Assembly: GCA_020638955.1 (NCBI GenBank)
Contig: JACKHO010000004.1
Coordinates: forward strand, 1 to 64,000
Direction: 5' to 3'
Length of the DNA: 64,000 nucleotides
Origin: Planctomycetaceae bacterium
Lineage (GTDB): Bacteria > Planctomycetota > Planctomycetia > Planctomycetales > Planctomycetaceae
Part shown: one piece after another, positions 1-9,032 of the stretch
How the letters are laid out: each line of letters opens with the position of its first letter
Numbering within the stretch: the first letter of the stretch is position 1
The notes under the pieces: model-generated
The model's input: the letters and a program-made list of their open reading frames with translations, nothing else
What the model was told of the DNA's origin: nothing
The model's database searches: none
Program-made: the position numbers and the translations under genes

Positions 1-281
1 CTAGGGCTTCTTAGTCAAGCGAGTGGGCCACCAGGACACGAATCTGATAAAGGGGGCTGCTAATCTTTCTTGGTTCGGTGTCCAGCATTGGCTTCATGAT
101 GGCTGTTGGTGGAATTGTTTATCTGCGCCGTCACCGCGACGATTGCACTGAAGTGTTCGAAGATGGATTCTGTCAAGTCAGGTGTGGCGTTGATAGGTGC
201 TATTGATGGGATGAAATTCACTATTGCACGGCTTACGAAGCGGTTGACCTCAGACAACAAATACCTTTTCTGCAGGTCGGG
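1..281. other. Left edge, no supported gene
   Basis: I see no convincing gene, RNA or repeat in this stretch. An open frame of about 66 codons runs on the minus strand here, but it has no recognisable domain and no good ribosome-binding site. The plus-strand frame of the next entry stays open back to a stop at about 204 and may therefore begin before its listed start. Confidence 0.3.
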
Positions 282-716
282 TTGAAGAATGGAACTCGGT
301 TCGTTCTATCCTTGTCTCGCGGCCTGAAGGATCGTGAATACGCTTTGGCAGCCATGAGTCTGAATGTCATCATTCCGGTGTTCTTGAACAAAAAGAAAGC
401 CGCGCGTGCCAGTCGCATTCGGAGCGAACTCGACGCCGCTGGGATCGTCGCTTGCAGGCACCTGAAGGTGTCCAAGGAGGGGATCTCCGTGAAGCGACGG
501 AGAATCGACTGGTCAGATATCTTGAAGATCCAGCAGTTCCTTGCGGTTGTTAGTGTAAACGGAATGAAAGGCAGCGGCCACCCGGTCCTGCGGATCTATT
601 GCCGCGACAATCCGAATCGCGCGAGGTTTGTTGTCGATATGCGTAACGTCCACAATTCAGACATCGTACTGCCGTTGAGCCAGAGCATGCTGCAATCGAA
701 GTTGGCTTCCAACTGA
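282..716 (+). CDS. Hypothetical protein, doubtful
   Basis: An open frame of 144 codons with a TTG start and no clear Shine-Dalgarno sequence. The protein is basic (a KKK-AAR-A stretch in the first third) and has no motif I recognise. Third codon positions are fairly GC-rich, as in the real genes nearby, and the frame stays open upstream to a stop near 204 without any ATG. That leaves two readings: a small gene with an unusual start, or the 3' part of a gene that has lost its beginning. The minus strand between about 540 and 700 can also be read as an integrase-core-like fragment interrupted by stops, so decayed mobile-element DNA is a third possibility. No function is proposed. Confidence 0.28.
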   Translation: MKNGTRFVLSLSRGLKDREYALAAMSLNVIIPVFLNKKKAARASRIRSELDAAGIVACRHLKVSKEGISVKRRRIDWSDILKIQQFLAVVSVNGMKGSGHPVLRIYCRDNPNRARFVVDMRNVHNSDIVLPLSQSMLQSKLASN

Positions 717-854
717 GGTTGGGAGGCTGGGTTGAGCGAAGTCGAATCAGCGATCTTGTGCCCTTCGACCGTGCGGGAAGTTGGACCAAACCCGGCATTT
801 GACGGTTTGCCTGCAGTGCTGGAATACGCCTATCGGCTATCCCAGACGACTACT

Positions 855-1874
855 CTACGCCAACCGCTCGCCGTACTGTTGCTCGTAATACGACCGATAC
901 GCGCCGCTGCGGATGCGTTCGACCCAGTCCTGGTTGGCGACGTACCAGTCGATGGTTTCCTGCAATCCGGCCTCAAAACCAACCTGCGGTTGCCAGCCGA
1001 GTTCTTCTTCGGCCTTCGCACAATCGATGGCGTAGCGCAAATCGTGGCCGGGGCGGTCGGTGACGTAGCGAATGCTCTCGTCGGTCTTCCCCAGCAGCTT
1101 GATGAGCATGCGCGTCAGTTCGATGTTCTGCAGTTCGGTCCGTCCGCCAAAGTTGTACACCTCGCCGACTTTCCCGCGCAGAAGCGTCGCCTCGATGCCA
1201 CGGCAATGATCGAGGACGTGGATCCAGTCCCGTACATTGTCCCCCTTGCCGTACACGGGGACGGATTCACCTCGCAGCAAGTTGGAAATGAACAGCGGAA
1301 TCAGCTTTTCCGGGAACTGATACGGGCCGTAGTTATTGGAACACCGGGTGATGAGGCCGGGAAATCCGAACGTGTGTACGTAACCCCGAACTAGTAAATC
1401 GGCGGCGGCTTTTGAACTGGAATAGGGACTGTTCGGCGCGAGCGGCGTTTCCTCCGTGAAGAATCCTTCGGCGCCGAGCGATCCGTATACCTCGTCGGTC
1501 GAGACTTGCAGATACCGCGGAACTTTCGCAGATCGACACACATCAAGCAGTACCTGCGTCCCGACAATGTTCGTCTGCACAAACGGGCCAGAGTCGAGAA
1601 TGCTGCGGTCCACATGGCTTTCCGCCGCGAAGTTAATGACTGCATCGGTCGGCTTTTCGGAAATCACCCGCTCGATGAATTCCCGGTCGCAAATTGACCC
1701 TTTCTGAAACTCGTAGTTCGCATTCGATTCCACATCTCGCAGGTTTTCCAGGTTCCCCGCGTACGTCAGCGCGTCGATGTTCACAATCGACAGCCCAGGA
1801 TGCTGCGTGAGCATATGCCTGATGAAATTCGATCCAATAAATCCGCAGCCGCCGGTAACGATAATCCGTTGCAT
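855..1874 (-). CDS. rfbB: dTDP-glucose 4,6-dehydratase
   Basis: Converts dTDP-glucose to dTDP-4-keto-6-deoxyglucose, the second step of dTDP-L-rhamnose and related deoxysugar synthesis, in the cytoplasm. The 339-residue protein has the usual family length. It begins with the Rossmann NAD-binding motif TGGCGFIGSNF (residues 7-17) and carries the extended-SDR active-site pair in PYSSSKAAAD (Tyr and Lys), preceded by the STDEVYGSLG segment typical of this enzyme. The C-terminal half has the substrate-binding segments NNYGPYQFPEKLIP and VYGKGDNVRDW. The other rml genes (rmlA, rmlC, rmlD) are not in the window, so this copy is not in a complete rml cluster here. The family assignment is firm; the pathway product in this organism is inferred. 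Confidence 0.93.
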   Translation of the reverse strand: MQRIIVTGGCGFIGSNFIRHMLTQHPGLSIVNIDALTYAGNLENLRDVESNANYEFQKGSICDREFIERVISEKPTDAVINFAAESHVDRSILDSGPFVQTNIVGTQVLLDVCRSAKVPRYLQVSTDEVYGSLGAEGFFTEETPLAPNSPYSSSKAAADLLVRGYVHTFGFPGLITRCSNNYGPYQFPEKLIPLFISNLLRGESVPVYGKGDNVRDWIHVLDHCRGIEATLLRGKVGEVYNFGGRTELQNIELTRMLIKLLGKTDESIRYVTDRPGHDLRYAIDCAKAEEELGWQPQVGFEAGLQETIDWYVANQDWVERIRSGAYRSYYEQQYGERLA

Positions 1875-1972
1875 GATGAAATGTGTCCTGTCAGTGAAGT
1901 GCAGGAGCAGAGTAACGGCCCGGGCGGAGCGTCAACAACCTTGAAACTTGGCAGTCCGTAGAATTGCGGGCC

Positions 1973-2491
1973 TCAAGCCGACTCCAGTACACCAATGTAC
2001 GGCAAATGCCGGTATTCGCCGTTGAAATCGAGTCCGTAGCCCACAACGAATTCATCTGGGATGTCGAAGCAGAATTCATCGGGCGACATCGAAACGGTTT
2101 GGCGGGACTTCTTCCACAGCAACACCGCGCTGCGAATTGACGCGGGTTCGAATTCCTGCAGTTCGCTGACCAGCGTTTCGAGCGTTTTCCCGGTGTCGAA
2201 AATGTCATCGACAAGCAACACGTCGCGTCCTTTGATATCGGGAAGGAACCGTGTGTCGGTGATCAATTCCCCCGACGTCGTGTCCGTGCCGCGATAACTC
2301 GACGCCTGCACCACCCCAAATTGATGCGGAACCGTCACCCGCCGCATTAAGTCAGCGACTAGCATAATGCTGCCATGCAGCACGGCCAGAATTGTGAGCG
2401 GCTTCCCCGCATACGTCCCCGAAACCCGCTCTCCCATTGCCGCGACAGCCTGTTCAATTTCCTCAGCAGAAATGAGCGGACGGACATTCAT
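1973..2491 (-). CDS. hpt: Hypoxanthine phosphoribosyltransferase
   Basis: Purine salvage enzyme that transfers phosphoribose from PRPP to hypoxanthine or guanine, in the cytoplasm. The 172-residue length matches bacterial Hpt. The PRPP-binding loop VLLVDDIFDTGKTLE is intact, and the C-terminal DFNGEYRHLPYIGVLE segment is the usual family ending. The frame is open further upstream, to an ATG at 2659, but those 56 extra residues resemble nothing in the family. I therefore start at the ATG at 2491 (MNVRPLIS), which is where family members begin. It lies 98 bp from rfbB on the same strand; no functional link is obvious. Confidence 0.92.
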   Translation of the reverse strand: MNVRPLISAEEIEQAVAAMGERVSGTYAGKPLTILAVLHGSIMLVADLMRRVTVPHQFGVVQASSYRGTDTTSGELITDTRFLPDIKGRDVLLVDDIFDTGKTLETLVSELQEFEPASIRSAVLLWKKSRQTVSMSPDEFCFDIPDEFVVGYGLDFNGEYRHLPYIGVLESA

Positions 2492-2714
2492 GGCGGGATG
2501 GTATTCCAAAGACGACGTGACCAAGGCGCGGTATTTGAGCATAAAGGCCGGGTGAGGAAAACGACAAATCCACAGTGTGCCGACATTCGTAGAAACGCTG
2601 AAACTGGAAAGGTTCCAAGCGGGTTCCGCAATCAACTGATATGCACAGCGAAGGGGCAACTGACGTACTCCCCAATTTCCGTGGCCATCGCTCTTCTCGC
2701 GAAGGCAACCGAAA

Positions 2715-4388
2715 CTATCCCCAGCTCAACAGCATTCCCATTAGCCCAGCAGCCAGTGCGTAGTAGCAGAACGGGATGAGTGTGCGGCGGATGACGGTGC
2801 CTTCTTTGCCGAGGAGGCCGACGACAGCGGAGGCAGCGACGACGTTGTGCACGCAAATCATGTTGCCAGCAGCTCCGCCGACGGCCTGGAGTGAGACAAT
2901 CCAGAGTGGATCGGCTCCAATTTCTTTTCCGACTCCGAACTGAAACGCGGAGAACATCATATTGCTTAGCGTGTTGCTGCCGGCAATGGACGCACCGAGT
3001 CCTCCCACCGTGGGGGCGAACAGCGGCCAGGAGCCCTTGGCCCACTTCGCCATGGCACCAGCCAATTCCTGGGGCATTGCATCCAGTCCGGCATTGCCGC
3101 CGCCCGAGTTCAGGAAGACCTGCACCATGGGAACTGCGAACAGCAGGGCGACAGCGGCTTTGAGCAGGACGCCGAACGAATCTTTGACCGCCTTTTGCAT
3201 TCTTGCTGCGGGCATGCGGTGCAGTAACTTCGTGAGGAATGCAATGAGAATGAAAGCGGCTCCCGGCAGATAGAGTGGCTGGAAGTTCACTTTCAATCCC
3301 GCTCCCATGAAATTTGTGGATCCGACTAGGTCGACTTGCTTTAGCCAGGCACCAATGGGGAGTACGGAGAGGCGTGTGATGACGAACAATGCTGCCACCA
3401 TGACGTATGGGAGCCACGCCATTACCAGTGACGGCGGGTTGGTATGCGTTTCAAGTTTGTCCGGAGAATGGACCGCCGTGGTGGCTTTCCACTCCTCGGG
3501 CCATTCCGATTCTGGAGCGAAATCCCATGGTTCCCCTTTTGGAACAAACCAGCCGTTGCGGGCGGCGGTGACGACGATGGCCAGACCAATGAGTCCGCCA
3601 AAGAGGGAGGGAAACTCGGGGCCGAGAAACCGTGCAACCAGTACGTAGGGAACGGTCATCGACAATGCTGCGAACAATGCAAATCGCCACATGACCAGTC
3701 CCTCCCACCACGATTTGTTGCGGCCAAAGAATCGCGTCTGGGCAGTGATGACAATGAGCGGAATGAGGGTTCCAATGAGCGCGTGCAGGCAGGCAACGCG
3801 AAATCCCACAATTTGGATTGCAGTTTCGAGGTCCATTCCGCGAGCCAGCAGATCCTCCTTAATCGCGTCGCTGCCGAGTCCGGTATTCACGCCAATCAGA
3901 ATTGGTGTACCAATTGCACCAAAGGAGACCGGCGTACTCTGAATAAGCATGCCACTGACGACCGCAGCGAGTGGCGGGAATCCAATTCCCACGAGCAGAG
4001 GGACGGCCACAGCTGCAGGCGTACCAAATCCTGCTGAGCCTTCGATAAAACTGCCAAACAGCCACGCGATAATAATGACCTGAACCCGGCGGTCGGGTGA
4101 CACGGAGAGAAACGACTTGCGAATGACCTGCAGACCGCCGCTTTCATGCAATGTATTGAGCAGCAGTATGGCCCCGAAAATGATGTACAACAGCCCGGCA
4201 GCGTCGATGATCCCTTTGGTCGAGGCCGCCAGCACATTCCAGGCGGGTACTTTCCAGATGAAAACTGCGAGGAGAACCGCCGTCACGTACGACAACGGCA
4301 TCGCCCTACTTGCTGGCCAGCGAAGGCCAACCAGTAGGAATCCGACGACGAAAATGGGCAGCGTGGCGAGCAGGGCAGGGTGAATCAT
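2715..4388 (-). CDS. lldP: L-lactate permease family transporter
   Basis: Inner-membrane lactate/glycolate:proton symporter of the LctP family. The protein (557 residues from the chosen start, close to the roughly 550 of E. coli LldP) consists of about a dozen hydrophobic segments. It carries the family hallmarks FGSFIEGSAGFGTPAAVA and STPVSFGAIGTPILIGVN in the first half, and GGLGASIAGSNTLSNMMFSAFQ followed by CVHNVVAASAVVGL near the C-terminus. An in-frame ATG lies 21 codons upstream at 4451. The ATG at 4388 (MIHPALLATLPIF) places the first membrane segment at the N-terminus as in relatives, so I use it. It is transcribed divergently from the WD40-Gfo/Idh gene across a short intergenic region. 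No lactate dehydrogenase gene is adjacent, so the substrate is inferred from the family. Confidence 0.88.
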   Translation of the reverse strand: MIHPALLATLPIFVVGFLLVGLRWPASRAMPLSYVTAVLLAVFIWKVPAWNVLAASTKGIIDAAGLLYIIFGAILLLNTLHESGGLQVIRKSFLSVSPDRRVQVIIIAWLFGSFIEGSAGFGTPAAVAVPLLVGIGFPPLAAVVSGMLIQSTPVSFGAIGTPILIGVNTGLGSDAIKEDLLARGMDLETAIQIVGFRVACLHALIGTLIPLIVITAQTRFFGRNKSWWEGLVMWRFALFAALSMTVPYVLVARFLGPEFPSLFGGLIGLAIVVTAARNGWFVPKGEPWDFAPESEWPEEWKATTAVHSPDKLETHTNPPSLVMAWLPYVMVAALFVITRLSVLPIGAWLKQVDLVGSTNFMGAGLKVNFQPLYLPGAAFILIAFLTKLLHRMPAARMQKAVKDSFGVLLKAAVALLFAVPMVQVFLNSGGGNAGLDAMPQELAGAMAKWAKGSWPLFAPTVGGLGASIAGSNTLSNMMFSAFQFGVGKEIGADPLWIVSLQAVGGAAGNMICVHNVVAASAVVGLLGKEGTVIRRTLIPFCYYALAAGLMGMLLSWG

Positions 4389-4516
4389 GGGGCCATTGTG
4401 AAGAGGGGCTGCCCGTCCACACAACTGAGCATGGAAAACTTTTTGTACCATCGCTTGAAGGAACGGACTGGATTCGTGAAGCTCATTGGGGCTTGTTCCC
4501 CGAACCAGAGGTGACC

Positions 4517-6523
4517 GTGAAAACTTTCTGCTCGACCGCTCGTGTTTTGCTTGTGCTCCCCTTGCTGGGATTTCTGTTTGCCGTTGGCTTTGCTGAAACA
4601 GCGAACGCGGCGGAACTCAAAGAACTCGGCCGCTGGTCGGGATTTCCCGACTGGGTGACGAGTGTGCGGTTCAGCCCCGATGGTAAGACTCTCGCCGCTG
4701 GGAGCTATGACGTTGTCAATCTGCGTGATGTGGAATCGCAGAAGGAAACTGCAACCCTTCGTGTGCGCGGTGGATTCAATCATGCACTGGCATTTTCTCC
4801 AGACGGCCGTCAGCTCGCCATTGGAACTTATCAGCGAATCGACGTCTGGGATGTCGCGGACGCCAAGCGGCTCAAGCAACTGAAAGGAAGCAAGGGTTAC
4901 GTCCGGGGGCTCATCTGGAATGGAGATCGTCTCCTCTCGGCCGGGGAAGATGGTCACGTCCGAGTGTGGAATGCGGCGGACGGCGCCCTCGTCAATGATT
5001 TTCAACCGGTCGACCAGCCTATTCTGGGACTTGCATTGTCTCCGGACGGGAACGCAGTCGCCATTGCCTGTGGCGATGAGAGTCGACTGTCGAAACCGGG
5101 GCAGGTCGCCGTGCTCTCTTTAGAGTCCGGTGAAATCCTGAAGAAGTTCGACAGTCATGAGCTGCCCGTGCTTTGTGTGGCATTCGCGAGCGATGGCAAG
5201 CTGCTGCTGTCGGGGAGCATTGACGAACATGTGAATTTGAATGACGTCGAGAGTGGCGAAACAAAGTCGTTCTTCGGTGGTCACAGCCGACCGGTGAACG
5301 CGGTTTGTCCGTTGCCGGAAACACCTCTGGTGGCGAGCGGCTCCGGTGGTCGGTTCAAAGGGAAAAATGAGCTACGCGTCTGGCAGCTTAGTGATGGAAC
5401 GAACATTGCCGACGTCGAAGCACACGAACAGCCCATCAGCTCTGTTTCAGTCAATGCCGACGGACTGATTGCGGCAGGTTCGCGGGACAAGTCCGTTTCG
5501 TTATGGCGAGTCGAGGGGACGGAGACGGATGCAACATCGGGAGCGACAGTGGTGTATCCGGTGCCTACAACGTATCTGGTCGACACCGAGAAGAAGCCGT
5601 TGATTCGGGTGGGGGTCATTGGTCTCGATACCTCACACAGCATTGCGTTCACGAAGGCGTTCAACTCCGATTCACCTAATCCGCAACTGGACGGCATGCA
5701 TGTGGTGGCGGCGTATCCGTACGGCAGTCGGAAAATTGAGTCCTCCATGACTCGCATTCCGGGTTACACGGAAGAAATGAAGAAGCTGGGAGTCGAAATT
5801 ACGGAGTCGATTGCCGAGCTGTTGGAAAAGGTCGACTGCGTGTTGCTCGAAACGAATGATGGCCATCCACACCTGGAACAGGTGCGTGAAGTCATCGCTG
5901 CGGGTAAGCCAGTGTTTGTCGACAAGCCGATTGCAGGTTCTCTCAAGGACTGTCTTGAGATTTTCAAACTGGCCGAGGAGAAAGGCGTGCCGCTGTTTTC
6001 TTCGTCGTCACTCAGATTCATGGAAGGAGCACAGAAAGCCCGCAGTGGTGATTGGGGCCAGATTACCGGTTGCGATGCGTACAGCCCGTGCAGTCTGGAG
6101 GAGACTCATCCTGACCTGTTCTGGTACGGAATTCACGGCGTCGAGATTCTGTTCACGGTCATGGGACCCGATGTGGAAACGGTTACACGTGCTTCGCAAG
6201 AGGGGACAGACGTGGTTGTGGGTGTCTGGAAAGATGGCCGTATTGGAACGTTTCGCGGCATTCGCAGCGGCAAAGGTGGCTACGGCGGAACCGCATTCAG
6301 CGACAAGGGGACGAACCAACTCGCCGGTTTCAGTGGCTATGTGCCGCTCATTGTCGAAATCGCCGAGTTCTTCCGCACTGGCGAGCCACCCGTGACCAAG
6401 GAAGAAACCATTGCGATTTATGCCTTCATGGAAGCCGCCGACGAAAGCAAACGCCGTGGTGGCGTGCCTGTTTCAATTCAAGAGGTGCTCGAACAGGCCC
6501 GCAACGCTCCCTCGTCCAAGTAG
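4517..6523 (+). CDS. Exported WD40 propeller fused to Gfo/Idh oxidoreductase
   Basis: A two-part protein of 668 residues. A signal peptide (KTFCSTARVLLVLPLLGFLF, Ala-rich cleavage region near residue 33) precedes a WD40 beta-propeller at about residues 37-340, with repeats such as SVRFSPDGKTLAAGSYD and SVNADGLIAAGSRDKSVSLWR. From about residue 357 a Gfo/Idh/MocA-type dehydrogenase follows, starting IRVGVIGLDTSHSIAFTKAF. It includes the family segment GKPVFVDKPIAGSL with the nucleotide-domain Lys-Pro, and ends at a catalytic-domain-like C-terminus. The GxGxxG-type loop is altered to GVIGLDTSHS. The frame opens at 4310, but only the GTG codons at 4511 or 4517 put the signal peptide at the start; I chose 4517. 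Sugar oxidation is known for the family, but the substrate here is unknown. Confidence 0.8.
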   Translation: MKTFCSTARVLLVLPLLGFLFAVGFAETANAAELKELGRWSGFPDWVTSVRFSPDGKTLAAGSYDVVNLRDVESQKETATLRVRGGFNHALAFSPDGRQLAIGTYQRIDVWDVADAKRLKQLKGSKGYVRGLIWNGDRLLSAGEDGHVRVWNAADGALVNDFQPVDQPILGLALSPDGNAVAIACGDESRLSKPGQVAVLSLESGEILKKFDSHELPVLCVAFASDGKLLLSGSIDEHVNLNDVESGETKSFFGGHSRPVNAVCPLPETPLVASGSGGRFKGKNELRVWQLSDGTNIADVEAHEQPISSVSVNADGLIAAGSRDKSVSLWRVEGTETDATSGATVVYPVPTTYLVDTEKKPLIRVGVIGLDTSHSIAFTKAFNSDSPNPQLDGMHVVAAYPYGSRKIESSMTRIPGYTEEMKKLGVEITESIAELLEKVDCVLLETNDGHPHLEQVREVIAAGKPVFVDKPIAGSLKDCLEIFKLAEEKGVPLFSSSSLRFMEGAQKARSGDWGQITGCDAYSPCSLEETHPDLFWYGIHGVEILFTVMGPDVETVTRASQEGTDVVVGVWKDGRIGTFRGIRSGKGGYGGTAFSDKGTNQLAGFSGYVPLIVEIAEFFRTGEPPVTKEETIAIYAFMEAADESKRRGGVPVSIQEVLEQARNAPSSK

Positions 6524-6546
6524 ACTTTTCTGCTGGCGCATAAGAA

Positions 6547-6574
6547 AACCAGCCTCGCACTTGCGAGGCTGGTT
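6547..6574. terminator. Bidirectional terminator hairpin
   Basis: A near-perfect GC-rich inverted repeat, AACCAGCCTCGCA facing TGCGAGGCTGGTT, lies between the ends of two convergent genes. It is preceded by AAAA on the plus strand, giving a T-run for minus-strand transcripts. It is best read as a shared terminator for the WD40-Gfo/Idh gene and the DUF1571 gene. Confidence 0.75.
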
Positions 6575-6608
6575 CCTGAGTCCCCACTCGATTTGACTCG
6601 CCGATGGC

Positions 6609-7583
6609 TTAGTCGCGACGCTTCTTCACCCGGAGGTGGTAGTCTGGATTGGTGGCATCAAAAACCACATCGGTCAGTCCCTGATTTACCTGCAAGTCGG
6701 TGAATGCATAGGATTCGACCAGAGTTTCCTCGTCCAGCTTCTCTGCTGGGATGTCAACGCCCCAGGTGTAGTTGCGAACGCAAACCGGCAGCGACAATTC
6801 TTTGTCAATGTGCATCACCGTCTTGCGGTACTCTGGATCGTGCGTCTGGTCGTACTCACAGATGAAGAGATAACAGGGACGACCGTCAAACTCTTCCCCA
6901 TCCCGCAACTCGCAGCGGTAACCGGCGGAACACCCCAGATCAGCGACTTCGTGGGAGATAATGGTTTCGGCCAACTCCACCAGTCCGGCCTTGGTGACTG
7001 GATAGCGGCATTCGGCCATGGCCAGTGTCCCTTCGGGATCGAGCGAGAGTACGCCGGTCAGCCGTCCCCGAATTCCACCTGGCTGAACGAGCAGGTTGCC
7101 TTCGTTCTGACCATCAACATAAATCAGCTGGCGGCCAGAGTCTCCCGTCATCCATTTCATATACACGCTGAACGGGGCGTGGCGAACCTTCAGTTCAATG
7201 ACCTGCGGTTCAGACATGACGCCGCCAATTCGCTCTTGCTTGGTGAACGTGGCGGTGTAGCTGTCGACGTTGGCGAATTCGAGGCAGCCACGACGTAGCA
7301 TTTCTGAGTTGAGCTTCAGGCCCCAGTGCCCGGAAAGGTGCAGAGGCTCGTTGGACTTGGTTTCTGCTTCCGAACCTTCGGGCTGTCCTTCAAGTTTCTC
7401 AGGAAGAGCGGGAGCTGGCGGAAGAGTAACGCTGACGTTGTATGAAGCGGCGTTCAAAGCTCCTGGACTGCTCCCCGTGTTCACCGGGTCAGAGTTGGCG
7501 ACCACGATGGTGATGGTGGAACACGCAACAAGCAGTGCGAGAATGTTGGGACCACCGGTCGTGAGGAGTCGAGAACGGCTCAT
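6609..7583 (-). CDS. DUF1571 family secreted protein
   Basis: Probable exported protein of 324 residues from the DUF1571 family, which is common in planctomycetes and has no established function. An N-terminal hydrophobic segment (GPNILALLVACSTITIVVAN) follows the basic start MSRSRLLTTG, consistent with a signal peptide or anchor. The conserved part runs from about residue 90 (SYTATFTKQERIGG) to the end and contains the predicted beta-rich stretches VYMKWMTGDSGRQLIYVDGQ and RPCYLFICEYDQTHDPEYRKT. The fold resembles lipoprotein-carrier-like (LolA/LolB type) proteins, which is inference. An upstream in-frame start at 7622 exists; the ATG at 7583 has a good AAGGA site seven bases before it. It converges on the preceding gene through the shared terminator. 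Confidence 0.82.
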   Translation of the reverse strand: MSRSRLLTTGGPNILALLVACSTITIVVANSDPVNTGSSPGALNAASYNVSVTLPPAPALPEKLEGQPEGSEAETKSNEPLHLSGHWGLKLNSEMLRRGCLEFANVDSYTATFTKQERIGGVMSEPQVIELKVRHAPFSVYMKWMTGDSGRQLIYVDGQNEGNLLVQPGGIRGRLTGVLSLDPEGTLAMAECRYPVTKAGLVELAETIISHEVADLGCSAGYRCELRDGEEFDGRPCYLFICEYDQTHDPEYRKTVMHIDKELSLPVCVRNYTWGVDIPAEKLDEETLVESYAFTDLQVNQGLTDVVFDATNPDYHLRVKKRRD

Positions 7584-8034
7584 GCAGGGATTCCTTTGCC
7601 ACAGGGCAGCTGGTTTTACCAACTCATCGCAAGGGACCGGCTGCGATGAAGCGTGAGATAACTGAGGAGACAGGGCACGTCGCTAATGCTCATCGGCTGT
7701 TCCAGCCGGTTTTTGTCACGGTTTTCTTGTTGCCATGGGCATTCGATTCATTAGGCGAAACACATCTTGCTGGAAAAGTTTTCCTGAGCGGACCGGAGAA
7801 CGCAGCCGCTGCGAGCGTTGCACTAATGCATCAACATACGAATGGAAATGTTGTCAAATCTCAACATCCGGGTTGACACAGGGCAACGCAGAATTCTCCT
7901 GGAAAATTCCCGTAACACATAACGGCAGAACCGCTTACAACACAGGCGTCCCGGCTGGCGTTCAGGTTTTTTTACAATGGTCCGGCTCTTGCGATTGGAG
8001 TGCTTACCGTCAACGACTCAAATCGAGAGAATCC
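7584..8034. other. Divergent intergenic region
   Basis: About 450 bases between the divergent DUF1571 and STAS-like genes. It must hold both promoters, but I cannot place -10/-35 boxes with confidence. A frame of 76 codons on the plus strand from 7646 has no domain and weak support. No repeat or RNA gene is visible. Confidence 0.4.
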
Positions 8035-8469
8035 ATGGCAGAACGCAAGTACACGCACGGACTGACGCTCACTCGGGAACAGGGTGTCCTCCTGATTGAT
8101 ATTGGCGATATGGAGATTTGGGACGGGGCCGATTTGTCCCTCGTACGCGATACATTGGCACAACTCATCCGACAGCAGTCAAAGGAATGCGTCGGAGTGA
8201 ACATGCAGCACGTGCAATTCGTGCCCAGCGGCTTCTTCGGCATGCTGTTCGACTGGCACGATGCGGGCGTCGACATTCGTCTTTTCCGCCCACGCGAACG
8301 CGTCCGCAATATGTTGTGGTTCCGAAAATTCTTCCAACTCGTGGACTCCGGCGTTTACCGCCTGCATGAAGGCAGTGGCATTTGCGAAGAGACTGCCGAA
8401 AATCTCTGGCCCGTCGAATGCGATGGCGACTTCGAGCAACACGAGCTGTATGGCTCCCTCGTCGGCTGA
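8035..8469 (+). CDS. STAS-like domain protein
   Basis: A cytoplasmic protein of 144 residues with the layout of a STAS / anti-sigma-factor-antagonist domain. A beta strand (VLLIDIGDMEIWDG) is followed by a helix (DLSLVRDTLAQLIRQQ), a strand (CVGVNMQHVQFVPSGFFGML) where the usual regulatory Ser loop sits, and a strand-helix pair near VDIRLFRPRERV. The loop reads FVPSGFFGML, so a phosphorylatable Ser is present. The C-terminal 35 residues are acidic and specific to this protein. The frame opens at 7735, but the ATG at 8035 follows GAGAGA and begins the conserved region. No anti-sigma factor or kinase is adjacent, so the partner is unknown. The family call is moderate because similarity to classical SpoIIAA is weak. 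Confidence 0.62.
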   Translation: MAERKYTHGLTLTREQGVLLIDIGDMEIWDGADLSLVRDTLAQLIRQQSKECVGVNMQHVQFVPSGFFGMLFDWHDAGVDIRLFRPRERVRNMLWFRKFFQLVDSGVYRLHEGSGICEETAENLWPVECDGDFEQHELYGSLVG

Positions 8470-9032
8470 AGAGTCTTCGCGCTCACGCAGCGTGACACAC
8501 AAGAGCCAGGCCAGAACGATAACATGAGCTCGGATTAACTCTGGCTACCGACTCGGATTCGCCTCGTCCAATCGGGACTTGCGCGATCCTCTCCAAAGCG
8601 ATAATGGGATGTCATGGACAGCGGTCCTGAGCTGTTTACCATGCGCCGTTGCCGCACTGAAGTCACCGTGGTAACCTGTCAGACATCCTTACACGAGGGT
8701 GGCAGGGAACCTGATGCAGAACATGATTGCGGTGATCGACAAGTGCGTTCCGACTCAAATGGTCGACACCACGCCGTGGCAACGCGAGAACACGTTGGGG
8801 CGAAAACTGCACCAGAAGTTTCGCCTCCTAAATTGGCATCACAATCCTGATGATGTTTCTGCTGGCTCCTTCCAGCAGCTCATAATTGCGGTGCTTCATC
8901 GCTTGGCAAGGAAGGCGCGATGAAACAATCGGTCCGGCCGTTGTTGGTCCTGGCATGCATGACGCCCGTCCATGTCAGCCAAAACTTCCGCTCAACCAAC
9001 GTGCACGGCGTGGTCGTGAAGGAGATTCTGTC
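8470..9032. other. Intergenic region before the PSD1 operon
   Basis: This 560-base region precedes a long plus-strand operon and probably carries its promoter. One hairpin is clear at 8859-8878 (CTGCTGG, six-base loop, CCAGCAG). A plus-strand frame of 74 codons (8699-8923) has no recognisable domain and I do not call it. Nothing else is visible. Confidence 0.4.

Noticed and set aside
732..1394. A 220-codon plus-strand frame
   Set aside because: It overlaps the well-supported rfbB gene on the other strand and shows no domain.
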